From the NCBI GenBank assembly GCA_900554835.1, contig USJD01000042.1, positions 1-22,785 on the forward strand: DNA of 22,785 nt. The letters are read 5' to 3'. Each line of letters begins with the position of its first letter. Positions within the stretch are counted from its first letter, which is position 1. The notes under the pieces are model-generated. The model searched no databases. It had not been told where the DNA came from and saw only the letters and a list, made by a program, of their open reading frames with translations. The DNA comes from an uncultured Prevotella sp. (lineage in GTDB: Bacteria > Bacteroidota > Bacteroidia > Bacteroidales > Bacteroidaceae). This document shows positions 7,854 to 16,703 of this stretch, piece by piece. Made by a program: the position numbers and the translations under genes.

Positions 7854-8921
7854 ATGAAAGTGAAAGTTTTTGAATTAATGTTGTTAGTATCGGCATCCTT
7901 ACCTACATTTGGACAAAATGTACTTACGGTGGAAGCCAATGCCATGAGGGATTCAGACAAGTTGGTGTATCAGCAAATGGAGTCTTGTTACCCAGGAGGT
8001 ACTGGGGAAGGGGAAGTTTGGGATTTTAGTTCAATTGCTGATACAGAAGGCACACGCGAAATGACTATTACCAAAGATGCTTATTCGCATTTCCATAAGA
8101 TTGAGGGGCAAGAAAAATTTTCCTATCGCCTTAATTCAGGCATCCTTGAGCAATATAAAAAAGAAAATCGTCTTTCTAAGATTGCGTATTTTGGAAAAAA
8201 AGTTACGTTAAAATACCCATTTCAATATGGTGATTCTCTTTGTTCTGAATTTGTTGGCTATGGTACGTATTGTGGTGACCATTCGGTGAAAGTAAAAGGT
8301 AAAGTGGCCATACAAGCAGATGGTTTAGGAAAACTTATTCTTTCCGAAAGAGACACTCTTGATAATGTTCTTAGGGTGCATACGCAAACCACAACTTTAA
8401 TGGCAATGGATGTTAACTATGCTGAGATAGATTCCATTCATCCCAAGCAGGAAATCGAAGATAAGTATGAATGGTACTATAAAGGATTTAGGTATCCTGT
8501 CTGTATTGTCATCCAAAAATATAGTTATGATATTTCAAATCCTATTGGTAGTTCCTTTTTAGCCTATAGGATATTACCTGAGCAATTTTCCCAGATAAGT
8601 GATGCCGTCAATGAAAAATTGAAATATGCAGGGAAAACTCGTAAGGACATAGATGTTTCTAAACATCCAAATTCATTCAGGTATGATGTTGCTAATGTAG
8701 AGGGAAGAGTTGATATCAGTTATGGTACAGACACTGATGCCAATGTAATGATAGCTCTGTCAAATTCATCTGGTGTCTTGTACAAAAAACAGTCTTATAC
8801 TGTCAAGGCAGGTGAAACTGGTATCTTCCATATTGAGACTAGTGGCTTATTCTTAGGTCAATATGTTCTTTATGTCAATGTTAATGGAAAATTATATAGT
8901 AGAACTATAAATGTCAAATAG
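7854..8921 (+). CDS. Secreted protein with T9SS-like C-terminal domain, first gene of the RHS operon
   Basis: The product is about 355 aa from the ATG at 7854; the ATG at 7842 would add MDDK. Residues 1-18 form a signal peptide (MKVKVFELMLLVSASLPTFG). The middle is an unassigned beta-rich domain. The last 70 residues (YDVANVEGRVDISYG, then SGVLYKKQSYTVKAGETG, then GQYVLYVNVNGKLYSRTINV) have the look of a type IX secretion sorting domain: Gly-x-Tyr-Val-Leu, an Asn-Gly-Lys turn and a terminal strand. If so, the protein crosses the outer membrane by T9SS. The gene ends 4 nt before the RHS A gene, so the two should be co-expressed, and it may help secrete or display the RHS proteins. The T9SS call is moderately sure; the role is inferred. 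Confidence 0.7.
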   Translation: MKVKVFELMLLVSASLPTFGQNVLTVEANAMRDSDKLVYQQMESCYPGGTGEGEVWDFSSIADTEGTREMTITKDAYSHFHKIEGQEKFSYRLNSGILEQYKKENRLSKIAYFGKKVTLKYPFQYGDSLCSEFVGYGTYCGDHSVKVKGKVAIQADGLGKLILSERDTLDNVLRVHTQTTTLMAMDVNYAEIDSIHPKQEIEDKYEWYYKGFRYPVCIVIQKYSYDISNPIGSSFLAYRILPEQFSQISDAVNEKLKYAGKTRKDIDVSKHPNSFRYDVANVEGRVDISYGTDTDANVMIALSNSSGVLYKKQSYTVKAGETGIFHIETSGLFLGQYVLYVNVNGKLYSRTINVK

Positions 8922-8925
8922 CGCT

Positions 8926-11900
8926 ATGAAAATTAACAGGATAATATCTATTGTCACTTTATTAATGGCAATCATATCAGTAAAGGCCCAACTTAAATTT
9001 CCTGGGGCACAACCTGGTTATTGGACTCCAAATCCAAATTCCTTTGTAGATGTTCAAACACCAACAGCAGCCTCTTTGGGGAAGTATGGTGATGTGGGTG
9101 TGTCTTATTTCACAGGTAATCCTAATATAACAATTCCACTTTATGAGATGAATGTCCGTGGTGTCAAAATGCCGATTTCTTTGGATTATGATGCTACTGG
9201 TGTGATGCCTAATAGTTTGCCTTCTTGGGCAGGGCAAAATTGGACATTAAATATTGGTGGTGTCATTACACGAACGGTAAAAGGGCGAAGAGACGAATGG
9301 AAAAATCCTAAGCATATAGAGGCTAGTTTTTCCCACAAACCTGTTAACTATTTTGAGTGTCATGACAAGTTGATAGAATATATGGATGAGGGGGGAAACT
9401 ATAGTAAGTTGAAAAAGGATGTTGCGTACTGTGGATATGACTATGCCCCTGATGAATATACTTTTCACTTTATGGGCAAGTCTGGCAAGTTTTTCCTGGA
9501 CCAAGATGGAAACTGGAGAGTACAAAGCAATGATAATTTGGAAGTAATCTATGATTATAATGATCCTTCTAATCTTATAGGCTCTCTTTTTGAGAAATAC
9601 CCATACTCGGCTGCTATAGACCAAGAGCAAAGTAAAACAATAGCTGGATTTGTTATTCGTGATGACGAGGGTAATGTATATACATTTGGCTATGATAAAA
9701 ATGCCATAGATTATACTACAAATTTTTGGCACATGAGTGCCAATGAGGACAATGAAACATGGCATGCGTCCAGTTGGTATCTTACCAAGGTTGCAGACCG
9801 ATTTGGCAACATCCTATATAAGCTACATTATCAGCGTGGAGCATACATTATTCAGGTTTTCAACGCTTATTATAACGATTATGTGAATGAAAAGGCTACG
9901 GGAATGCTTGGTGCAAGTTTTTCATATAGTACTAGTAACCAGTTCTTTCCTTATACGATTTCCATTAGTTCACCGGTTTATCTCCAAAAAATAGAAGCTA
10001 TGGATGGAATAAGGGTTATTATATCTTCTGAAAATGTGGGTAGTACCCTTGCCACGGAGAACTTGTATCATTCACTATATTCAGAAGGTGTTCAAGAATT
10101 ATATAGGAAGTTGGTGAGTATGGTTGATGCTTGGGGGATATCTCAGAATGGTGCTCTGGTTGGTGGATTCTATTATTTACAGAACAATAAAGATTCCTTG
10201 GCTGATTTTAGGTATCCGTCATCTGATGATTATGATGTGTTGAGTCGAGCTAGAATTCGGAAACTTAAATATCTTGACATCCAATGGGCTAGAGATAAAG
10301 CCCAAAATTATAAGGCATATAGGTTTTGTATGAGTCAAACTTCTAATCGAAGATTGCGCCTTGACAGTTTGATGGTTCAAAATGATGCCGTACATTATAG
10401 CATCACAACAGGCATTAACGGTATCTATAGGTTTAAGTACAACCAATTTGAAAAACTTCCAGAAGATTACCTTACTTCCTGTGTTGACCATTGGGGATAT
10501 TATAATGGCAATGCTTATAAACAGGCAGATTGGAGTTATGCCAACAATATGGAAAGTTTTAGAAATCCTGATTTCAATTATACTCCAATAGGTATTTTAG
10601 ATGAGATTGTTTATCCTACAGGCGGTGTTACAGATTTTGAATATGAATCAAATACTTATAGTAAGAAATTGAGTAATGATAGGCAAAGTATATCAAATGC
10701 GGATGGTGTAGGAGGTGGCTTGAGAATCAAGTCCATCAAGTCTTATGATTCTGAAAAAAAGAAAAATCTGCTGAGCCAGAAGGATTATTCCTATAACATT
10801 CCTGGCACAGACAAGTCAAGTGGAGAGCTATTTGCCTCGCCACTTTATTATTGGAAGGATTGGAGTCTTAAATGCGAACAAAAGAATGCTTCGTATCACA
10901 TGACAACTTTTCATACATCTTCTATCGTGCCGTTAGCTAATAGTACAGGTGTGAGTCTTGGATACTCTTATGTTACTGAGACTGTCAGGGATATAGCAAA
11001 TCCAGGTAAGTTTCATGAGCAGCACGTTTACCATTACTCAAATTTGTCAGACCCTTCTGTGAGAGACCAACGTTTTACCCTCACCTTTGGTTATGCAAAT
11101 CAGTTTACCCCTTTTGACGAGTGGTCTGAGTTAGGTTTTAAGAAAGGTGTCCTTCTTAATGTGAAATCCTATGATGGTAATGGACAAAAGGTAAAAAGTG
11201 TTGGATATAAATATCGCAAGGATAATTACCTGAAAGATTATGTCTATACCTCAAATTTGGTTTATGAGTGCTATGGCAATAGTGCGCAGTATTCTCACTA
11301 TTTGGGTGGAGTCTATAAATTGTACTACCCAAAGTACGATGTAGTAGAAGAGCAGGATACCATGTTTTGTTCAAATGGCGCAAAGATGGTAACCACTCAT
11401 ACTTATGATAAGTCGGATGTAAAATTTAATTCTTGGAAGCCTTACAAGCATCAAGTGGGTTTAAGAATAGTAAACTCGGAGGCACTCAAAAGAGGTGTTT
11501 TCTCGGAGACTAACACCTATTCATTTGGTAACTTTAATGCAAGTAGTGGCAATGATTCAATATTGTATAAGGGTGATTTCTATGTCAAGCCATATAAAAC
11601 GATATATACAAGGAATGGACAACTTGTGTCGGAGGAAACTACAACTTATTCTGCAAACAAAATTAATGGAAAAAGCCATTTGTTGCCTAAGTTGGTTACA
11701 CGCAAGAATAGTAATAATGTAGTGGACACGCTTTACTGTTATTATTCTTATACAAATACGGGAATGCCTGCAATTTACAAGGAGAAGGGGAAACCTGAAA
11801 CCTTTCTTAGGTGGGCTTGGAACGATAGTTTCCTAATGATGGTAGGAAATGCTTACATTCCGATTTCAATAACAGACAAGCAATTCATTGACCAGGAAGC

Positions 11901-12108
11901 ATGCAGCTCCTATATAAACTCTTTCTTGAAAGGGTATTTGGGACATGTTACAGGATATGTTTGGAATCCATTGTTTGGTCCAACTGCTATCATTTTGTCA
12001 AATGGTAATGTCAATTCTTTCAAATATGATCGTTTTGGTAGATTGACCAGTGTGTATGACTATAATAACGTTTTATTAAAGGAATATGAATATAATTATC
12101 GCAAGTAA
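8926..12108 (+). CDS. Large RHS/YD-repeat protein A (SpvB-like N-terminal half)
   Basis: The product is 1060 aa. I chose the ATG at 8926, 4 nt after the upstream stop, because it gives a clean signal peptide (MKINRIISIVTLLMAIISVKA); an ATG at 8911 would overlap the previous gene. The N-terminal region (GVSYFTGNPNITIPLYEM, GVKMPISLDYDATG, SWAGQNWTLNIGGVITR) is the conserved opening of large secreted Bacteroidota RHS-type proteins and resembles the SpvB/TcB opening in style. YD-like repeats appear towards the end (FKYDRFGRLTSVYDYNN). There is no RHS core and no toxin tip. It ends one nucleotide before the B gene, so the two are translationally linked. By analogy with TcB/TcC it may form one half of an RHS shell; that part is inference. 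Confidence 0.8.
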   Translation: MKINRIISIVTLLMAIISVKAQLKFPGAQPGYWTPNPNSFVDVQTPTAASLGKYGDVGVSYFTGNPNITIPLYEMNVRGVKMPISLDYDATGVMPNSLPSWAGQNWTLNIGGVITRTVKGRRDEWKNPKHIEASFSHKPVNYFECHDKLIEYMDEGGNYSKLKKDVAYCGYDYAPDEYTFHFMGKSGKFFLDQDGNWRVQSNDNLEVIYDYNDPSNLIGSLFEKYPYSAAIDQEQSKTIAGFVIRDDEGNVYTFGYDKNAIDYTTNFWHMSANEDNETWHASSWYLTKVADRFGNILYKLHYQRGAYIIQVFNAYYNDYVNEKATGMLGASFSYSTSNQFFPYTISISSPVYLQKIEAMDGIRVIISSENVGSTLATENLYHSLYSEGVQELYRKLVSMVDAWGISQNGALVGGFYYLQNNKDSLADFRYPSSDDYDVLSRARIRKLKYLDIQWARDKAQNYKAYRFCMSQTSNRRLRLDSLMVQNDAVHYSITTGINGIYRFKYNQFEKLPEDYLTSCVDHWGYYNGNAYKQADWSYANNMESFRNPDFNYTPIGILDEIVYPTGGVTDFEYESNTYSKKLSNDRQSISNADGVGGGLRIKSIKSYDSEKKKNLLSQKDYSYNIPGTDKSSGELFASPLYYWKDWSLKCEQKNASYHMTTFHTSSIVPLANSTGVSLGYSYVTETVRDIANPGKFHEQHVYHYSNLSDPSVRDQRFTLTFGYANQFTPFDEWSELGFKKGVLLNVKSYDGNGQKVKSVGYKYRKDNYLKDYVYTSNLVYECYGNSAQYSHYLGGVYKLYYPKYDVVEEQDTMFCSNGAKMVTTHTYDKSDVKFNSWKPYKHQVGLRIVNSEALKRGVFSETNTYSFGNFNASSGNDSILYKGDFYVKPYKTIYTRNGQLVSEETTTYSANKINGKSHLLPKLVTRKNSNNVVDTLYCYYSYTNTGMPAIYKEKGKPETFLRWAWNDSFLMMVGNAYIPISITDKQFIDQEACSSYINSFLKGYLGHVTGYVWNPLFGPTAIILSNGNVNSFKYDRFGRLTSVYDYNNVLLKEYEYNYRK

Positions 12109-12109
12109 C

Positions 12110-15100
12110 ATGAGAATAAAGATAACTTTTTTAGCCTTGTGTGTTCCCTTTCTTTTATATGCCCAAAGCAAGAAACAAAACTATATAAAGGAAACATTGC
12201 ACCTTGATACAAATGGTGCTAGTATTGAAAATGTTAGTTATTATAATGGCTTGGGTAATTTGTCAGAGATTGTATCAACAGCTTCTGGTACGTCGGATAA
12301 TGTATATACCTTTAAGACTTATGATTCTAAGGGGCGTGAGAGTAAAAATTTTTATCCAACACCAATAGGCAGTGGATTGGACTTCAAGGATTATTATAGT
12401 TTTGTAAGTGCTTCCTGTAACTATTATAATGATGAGTATGCCTTCAAGCAGAATTATTATGATGATGCAGACCATATAGTCAGAGAGGATGTTGCTGGCA
12501 ATAATTGGCATGCTCATAGTGCCCACAATGAGTGTTCGTATGAAACCAACACCTTGTCAGATAAAGTGATAAGGTATGATGCAGACCCTATTGCAAAGAG
12601 TTATTATCCAGAAGGCTGTCTGGAGAAAGAATCAGCAAAGGACGCTGATGGAAATGAAGTTGTTATTTTCAAGGACTTGGATGGAAATACCATCTTGGAG
12701 CGTAGAAACCAGGGGGATACTTATTATGTCTATGATAAGTTGGGGCAGTTGCGTTATATCTTGTCTCCCCAATATCAAGAAAAAGAGGATTTGGCAGCTT
12801 ATGCCTATCAATATGATTATGACGAATGCGGAAATCTTGTTCGTAAAACATTACCAGGTTCTCAATACACTCAGTATTGGTATGACAAGGAGGGACTTCT
12901 TGCTTATGAACAAGATGCTTTGTTGAGGGATAAAGGCTTGTATCGTTTCTATTTGTATGACCGTTATGGTCGTGTTGTATTGGTGGGAACAACGACAAGT
13001 TGTAATACCAATGTCAAGAATGCGAAACTCAATGTGAACTTTTCTTCCCAGAATGGTGGCATAGCAAATTCTGGCTATGCTTTTTATGGAAACACTTCCA
13101 ACTTTTCCATAGGCTCCAATGTTTCCTTGGAAAAGGTTTATTATTATGACTCGTATGGCTTTTTATCTGGTGTTTTTAAGGATGACTTTGCGCCAATAAG
13201 TCCGTCTCAAAAGGGTGGATGTAATGACTTGTTAGCTGGTTCTATTATCAAAACCTCCAATGGACAATTTTTGTTTACTGTCAACAGCTATGATCCTAAA
13301 GGCAACCTTATAAATACTTCAACTAAAGGATTGAAAGGTTATACAAGCAAAGTATCCAACACTTATTCTTTGACCAATAAATTGGTGACATCAGATGCAG
13401 AACTGGATGTCAAGTATGGTGAGTTACTTAAAATATCTTTGACCAATGAGTATTCCACAAGAAATAATTTACTTATTAGCAAGAAACTTATCCTATCTCA
13501 TGGGGAAGGAACGGAAAGCTCTTCAACGCTGAATTATATGTATGATGCAACAAACAGGCTTTCGCAGATAGTTCGCCCTGAGCAATATGGAAATGTTTCT
13601 TATAGCTATGATGTTCATGGTTGGCCTGTCAAGATTGAGAGTAATAGCTTCAAAGAAGAGCTTTCTTATTCCGATGGCGTGGGTACTCCTTGTTATAATG
13701 GTAATATCAGTAGTTTAAAATGGTCAAATAGTAACTATAGTGAAAAAAGAGGTTATAAGTTTCATTATGACAGACTCAACCGTCTGACTGAGGCAAACTA
13801 TGGCGAGGGAGAAAGCCTAAGTAATGCAGGTGATAATTTTAAAGAATCAGTCAACTATGACTTGAATGGCAATATTACATCCTTGGAGCGTCATGGGAAA
13901 AAACAGGATGGAACGTATGGTGTTATAGATAAGTTGAATGTATCATTGAATGGGAATCAAATAGTTAATATCAGTGATGCTGCCGACAAAATCGTTTATG
14001 AAGGGGCGCTTGATTTCGAGCCAGCATCTGATGGAATATCATCCTGTAAATACAATGATTTTGGTGCTTTAATTAGCGATACTGGTCGTGGAATAACGAT
14101 GATAGAGTATGATAATAACAAGAATCCTATTCGTATTCAATTTTCCAATGGCAATGTAACTAAATATATTTATTCTGCGGAGGGTACAAAACTTCGTACC
14201 ATATATTATACAGCCATGCCAAATATCAATGTGCCTGATGGGTGTACACATGAGCTTGATACATCAGAGATACAGACAACAGACTCCTTAGATTTCTTAA
14301 TGGAGGGTAATCTTATATTAAAGAATGGGCGTATTAACAAATATCTTTTTGAAGGAGGTTATTGCGAGGCTTATAAGCAAGATATGTGTATAGCCAAACC
14401 TGCGCCTCCCTTTTCTTGGTTTGAAGATGGTTCCGACTCAGAAATCTCAGAAGAAGAACAGAAAGCCTATGAAGAGAGAAGAAAAGAATGGACAAAAGCA
14501 GTGGAGGCACTTAATGCAACTGATGCTTTTAACTTCTATTATTACAATAAAGATCATCTTGGCAATAACAGGGAAGTAATAGACTTTGGAGGAAAAATTT
14601 GCCAAGTGATTAACTATTATCCTTTCGGGACTCCTTTTAGCGATCAATCTACTACTTTACAAGCAGACTTCCAACCCTATAAATATAATGGTAAGGAGTT
14701 TGACATGATGCATGGTTTGAATACGTATGACTATGGAGCACGTCAATATAACCCAATAGTTCCTACATGGGATAGAATAGATCCTTTGTGTGAGAATTTC
14801 GGCTATATGTCTCCTTATAACTATTGCTTGGATAATCCAGTGAATACGACAGACCAAGATGGTGAAGGCCCAATTTTGGGTGCCGTTATCGGCGGCGGTA
14901 TAGAGTTGGCATGTCAACTTATAGAGAATTATGATACCAATAGCTCTGTCTTGGATAACTTGTCAAAGAATGTCAATTGGACGAATGTAGCTATAGCTGC
15001 AGGGGAAGGTGCTTTGACAAGTGGTGTTTCTGCATTGAAAGGGCTTGGGGCTAAAGTTGCAATTTCTGCGGTATCTTCGGCAGCTAAAAATGTATCAGAC

Positions 15101-15427
15101 CAAATAAAGGATGGTGCAAAATCATATAAAGATATTGATTATAGAAAATTAGCATTCGATACTGGTGTTGATGCTATTATTTCAGCTACTTCAGGAAAGT
15201 TTGCGAATAAAGTTGTACAATTAAAATATAAACGAATAAAAGCGCATCCTACGGAAAAGGCTGTTATGCATAAAAGAGCAGGGCAGAAAAGATATTCAAA
15301 ATCAACGGTGAGAAATGCTAGAAAGAGATTGCAGAAAGAAAAAGATAAAACATATGATATTTGGGAAACTATTAGCTCAAGTTTTCTTAGTGGTACGAAG
15401 TCTTTTTGGAAACGATTTAATAAATGA
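12110..15427 (+). CDS. RHS repeat protein B with core domain and variable toxin-like tip
   Basis: The product is 1105 aa from the ATG at 12110, one nucleotide after the A stop; an ATG at 12086 overlaps A and would delay the signal peptide. The order is signal peptide (MRIKITFLALCVPFLLYAQ), DUF6443-like region (YYNGLGNLSE, YDSKGRESKNFYPTP), YD repeats (YDKLGQLRYIL, YDECGNL, YDRYGRV, YDRLNRL), then the RHS-associated core at about residues 808-918 (KDHLGNNREVID, YYPFGTPF, KYNGKEFD, GLNTYDYGARQYNP, WDRIDPL, SPYNYCLDNPVN, TDQDGE). After it, about 185 residues are non-conserved: a Gly/Ala-rich pretoxin linker (PILGAVIGGG), then a Lys/Arg-rich end (SKSTVRNARKRLQKEKDKTY). This is the usual layout of a polymorphic toxin. 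I do not recognise the tip's activity. Confidence 0.88.
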   Translation: MRIKITFLALCVPFLLYAQSKKQNYIKETLHLDTNGASIENVSYYNGLGNLSEIVSTASGTSDNVYTFKTYDSKGRESKNFYPTPIGSGLDFKDYYSFVSASCNYYNDEYAFKQNYYDDADHIVREDVAGNNWHAHSAHNECSYETNTLSDKVIRYDADPIAKSYYPEGCLEKESAKDADGNEVVIFKDLDGNTILERRNQGDTYYVYDKLGQLRYILSPQYQEKEDLAAYAYQYDYDECGNLVRKTLPGSQYTQYWYDKEGLLAYEQDALLRDKGLYRFYLYDRYGRVVLVGTTTSCNTNVKNAKLNVNFSSQNGGIANSGYAFYGNTSNFSIGSNVSLEKVYYYDSYGFLSGVFKDDFAPISPSQKGGCNDLLAGSIIKTSNGQFLFTVNSYDPKGNLINTSTKGLKGYTSKVSNTYSLTNKLVTSDAELDVKYGELLKISLTNEYSTRNNLLISKKLILSHGEGTESSSTLNYMYDATNRLSQIVRPEQYGNVSYSYDVHGWPVKIESNSFKEELSYSDGVGTPCYNGNISSLKWSNSNYSEKRGYKFHYDRLNRLTEANYGEGESLSNAGDNFKESVNYDLNGNITSLERHGKKQDGTYGVIDKLNVSLNGNQIVNISDAADKIVYEGALDFEPASDGISSCKYNDFGALISDTGRGITMIEYDNNKNPIRIQFSNGNVTKYIYSAEGTKLRTIYYTAMPNINVPDGCTHELDTSEIQTTDSLDFLMEGNLILKNGRINKYLFEGGYCEAYKQDMCIAKPAPPFSWFEDGSDSEISEEEQKAYEERRKEWTKAVEALNATDAFNFYYYNKDHLGNNREVIDFGGKICQVINYYPFGTPFSDQSTTLQADFQPYKYNGKEFDMMHGLNTYDYGARQYNPIVPTWDRIDPLCENFGYMSPYNYCLDNPVNTTDQDGEGPILGAVIGGGIELACQLIENYDTNSSVLDNLSKNVNWTNVAIAAGEGALTSGVSALKGLGAKVAISAVSSAAKNVSDQIKDGAKSYKDIDYRKLAFDTGVDAIISATSGKFANKVVQLKYKRIKAHPTEKAVMHKRAGQKRYSKSTVRNARKRLQKEKDKTYDIWETISSSFLSGTKSFWKRFNK

Positions 15428-15439
15428 TAAATAGGAAAA

Positions 15440-15982
15440 ATGAAGAGGTTGAAAGGTAAAAGAATTTGGTGGTTGTTAGTTGTATTTTACGCATTTTGTG
15501 CTTTATTGTTGATAGTTTTAGAGTCATTTTTGCGTAAGAGCAATACTTTGTTGCCCATTTGCATACCATGGATGTATGATTATATTTTTGTGGTAGTACT
15601 TTCTGTATTGTTAGCTTTGATCAAAAAGTATATAGGTAAAACCTCAAAGCCGTTTTCTGACATTTGGGCTACTTATGTTGTCAAAACATTCGTTGTTACG
15701 GTAATACTTTCTGCAATAATATTGTTACCAAACAAGTATTTGGCAAAAAATATAAAAAGGGAATGTCAAGGGGTGATTACAGATGAAATTGCCTTAAAAG
15801 TTAGTAAATCAACAAGCTCTACAAGAAATTATCTAAAAATTCAATTAGTTGGAGAGAATGTATCTTTTTGGTACGAATCGGGGAAAAAGTCAACCCCTGT
15901 TGGTACAAAATGTATATTGTCAGTACAAAAAGGATTTTTCGGATTGAGGTTTGTTGAAAATGTTGATTTCTTGGTTGAATAG
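15440..15982 (+). CDS. Membrane protein, probable immunity protein for the RHS tip
   Basis: The product is 180 aa. It has three predicted membrane helices: about residues 10-30 (WWLLVVFYAFCALLLIVLES), 45-62 (YIFVVVLSVLLALIKKY) and 79-98 (YVVKTFVVTVILSAIILL). A beta-rich soluble domain of about 75 residues follows. It starts 12 nt after the RHS B stop, the position expected of the cognate immunity gene. A truncated paralogue lies 225 nt downstream behind a fragment of a related tip, which strengthens the tip/immunity pairing. If immunity is the function, a membrane location hints that the toxin acts at or through the inner membrane. No family recognised. Confidence 0.65.
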   Translation: MKRLKGKRIWWLLVVFYAFCALLLIVLESFLRKSNTLLPICIPWMYDYIFVVVLSVLLALIKKYIGKTSKPFSDIWATYVVKTFVVTVILSAIILLPNKYLAKNIKRECQGVITDEIALKVSKSTSSTRNYLKIQLVGENVSFWYESGKKSTPVGTKCILSVQKGFFGLRFVENVDFLVE

Positions 15983-16059
15983 ATTTTTCGTCCAAACATT
16001 TCGGCTTCGCCAAGTAAATACTTTCATATAAGGAAGCGTCTTGGATAAATAGTCTAAGT

Positions 16060-16191
16060 ATGCAAAATCTATAAGGAGTAATGCAAGAAAAAGATTACAG
16101 AAAGGAAAAAGATAGTTACTTTGATAAAAAAGAAAATAGTATTCATGCTATTTTGAGTGGAATTTATAGTTTCATAGAGAGAATATGGTAA
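16060..16191 (+). pseudogene. Displaced 3' fragment of a related RHS toxin tip
   Basis: From about 16060 one frame reads KYAKSIRSNARKRLQK, closely matching RYSKSTVRNARKRLQK in the tip of RHS B (around 15290-15340). One extra G near 16104 then shifts the frame. The other frame continues EKDSYFDKKENSIHAILSGI and ends with YSFIERIW and a stop at 16189-16191. So this is a second, divergent copy of the tip's last 40 residues, broken by a frameshift and lacking everything upstream, sitting directly before a second copy of the immunity gene. Homology may extend back to about 16030, but it is too degraded to be sure. Confidence 0.7.
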
Positions 16192-16207
16192 GTATAATAA
16201 TGTAATT

Positions 16208-16576
16208 ATGACAAAATTATATCTTAAATTAAAGAATTTTTGGCTTGATTGGGGTAAATGGCTCATAGCGATAGTCCTAATCGTGTATCTTGAAATCTTG
16301 GTGCAAGATAACAATACGTTGTTACCGATATGTATTCCTTGGATGTATGATCGCTTTGCAATGTGCGTAATTTCTATCTTATTAGCTTTTATCAAAAAAA
16401 TAAGTGGAAAGTCTAAGGAAGAATTTGGTAGTATTTTCGGTGGATATTGCATAAAAACGGCATTATGTTTTATTCTTGCCAAAACATTGTGTCCACAAAG
16501 ACACAGCAAGGTATGTTTCGAGTTACTCGAAACCTTTCAAGTTACTCTTGAAAGAACAAACGAATTGTCCTCCTAA
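16208..16576 (+). CDS. Truncated paralogue of the membrane immunity protein
   Basis: The ORF is 122 aa. Residues 1 to about 85 parallel the 15440-15982 protein: a hydrophobic helix, then NNTLLPICIPWMYDRFAMCV beside NTLLPICIPWMYDYIFVVVL, then LLAFIKKISGKSKEEFGSIF and a third helix (CIKTALCFILA). After about residue 90 the similarity stops. The rest (CPQRHSKVCFELLETFQVTL) is read through a chain of DNA hairpins starting at 16475, so the natural C-terminal domain has been replaced. It may still make a three-helix membrane protein. I regard it as a partially broken duplicate linked to the tip fragment just upstream. Confidence 0.6.
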   Translation: MTKLYLKLKNFWLDWGKWLIAIVLIVYLEILVQDNNTLLPICIPWMYDRFAMCVISILLAFIKKISGKSKEEFGSIFGGYCIKTALCFILAKTLCPQRHSKVCFELLETFQVTLERTNELSS

Positions 16577-16590
16577 GTCGGGCAATTTTA
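16475..16590. repeat. Chain of four DNA hairpins
   Basis: In order: CTTGC (16475-16479) with GCAAG (16506-16510), enclosing TGTGTC (16488-16493) with GACACA (16500-16505); TTTCGAG with CTCGAAA at 16516-16532 around a TTA loop; CTTTCAAG with CTTGAAAG at 16534-16554 around TTACT; and AATTGTCC with GGGCAATT (one mismatch) at about 16563-16587. The middle two share GTTACTC 19 bp apart. The last may act as a terminator. The cluster starts where the immunity paralogue loses homology, so it may be the edge of an inserted element or a structured RNA. Confidence 0.6.
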
Positions 16591-16652
16591 CAGATAATAA
16601 TTTTAATTTGTCTAAATAGTAGCAATATATGCCAATTATTCATTTTTTCTGA

Positions 16653-16681
16653 TTGATTATCAAGATAAAACATTATATTTG
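16653..16681 (+). promoter_or_regulatory. Promoter of the left DUF1016 gene
   Basis: TTG at 16653-16655, an 18-nt spacer and TATATTTG at 16674-16681 match the Bacteroidota consensus. Transcription should start near 16689, which makes the ATG at 16704, not the ATG at 16653, the true translation start. Confidence 0.75.
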
Positions 16682-16703
16682 TAACATTAAATGTTTTGGA
16701 ATA

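Noticed and set aside
16653..16703. Upstream ATG for the left DUF1016 gene
   Set aside because: A consensus promoter occupies 16653-16681, so this stretch is not in the transcript. The protein family starts near the ATG at 16704.
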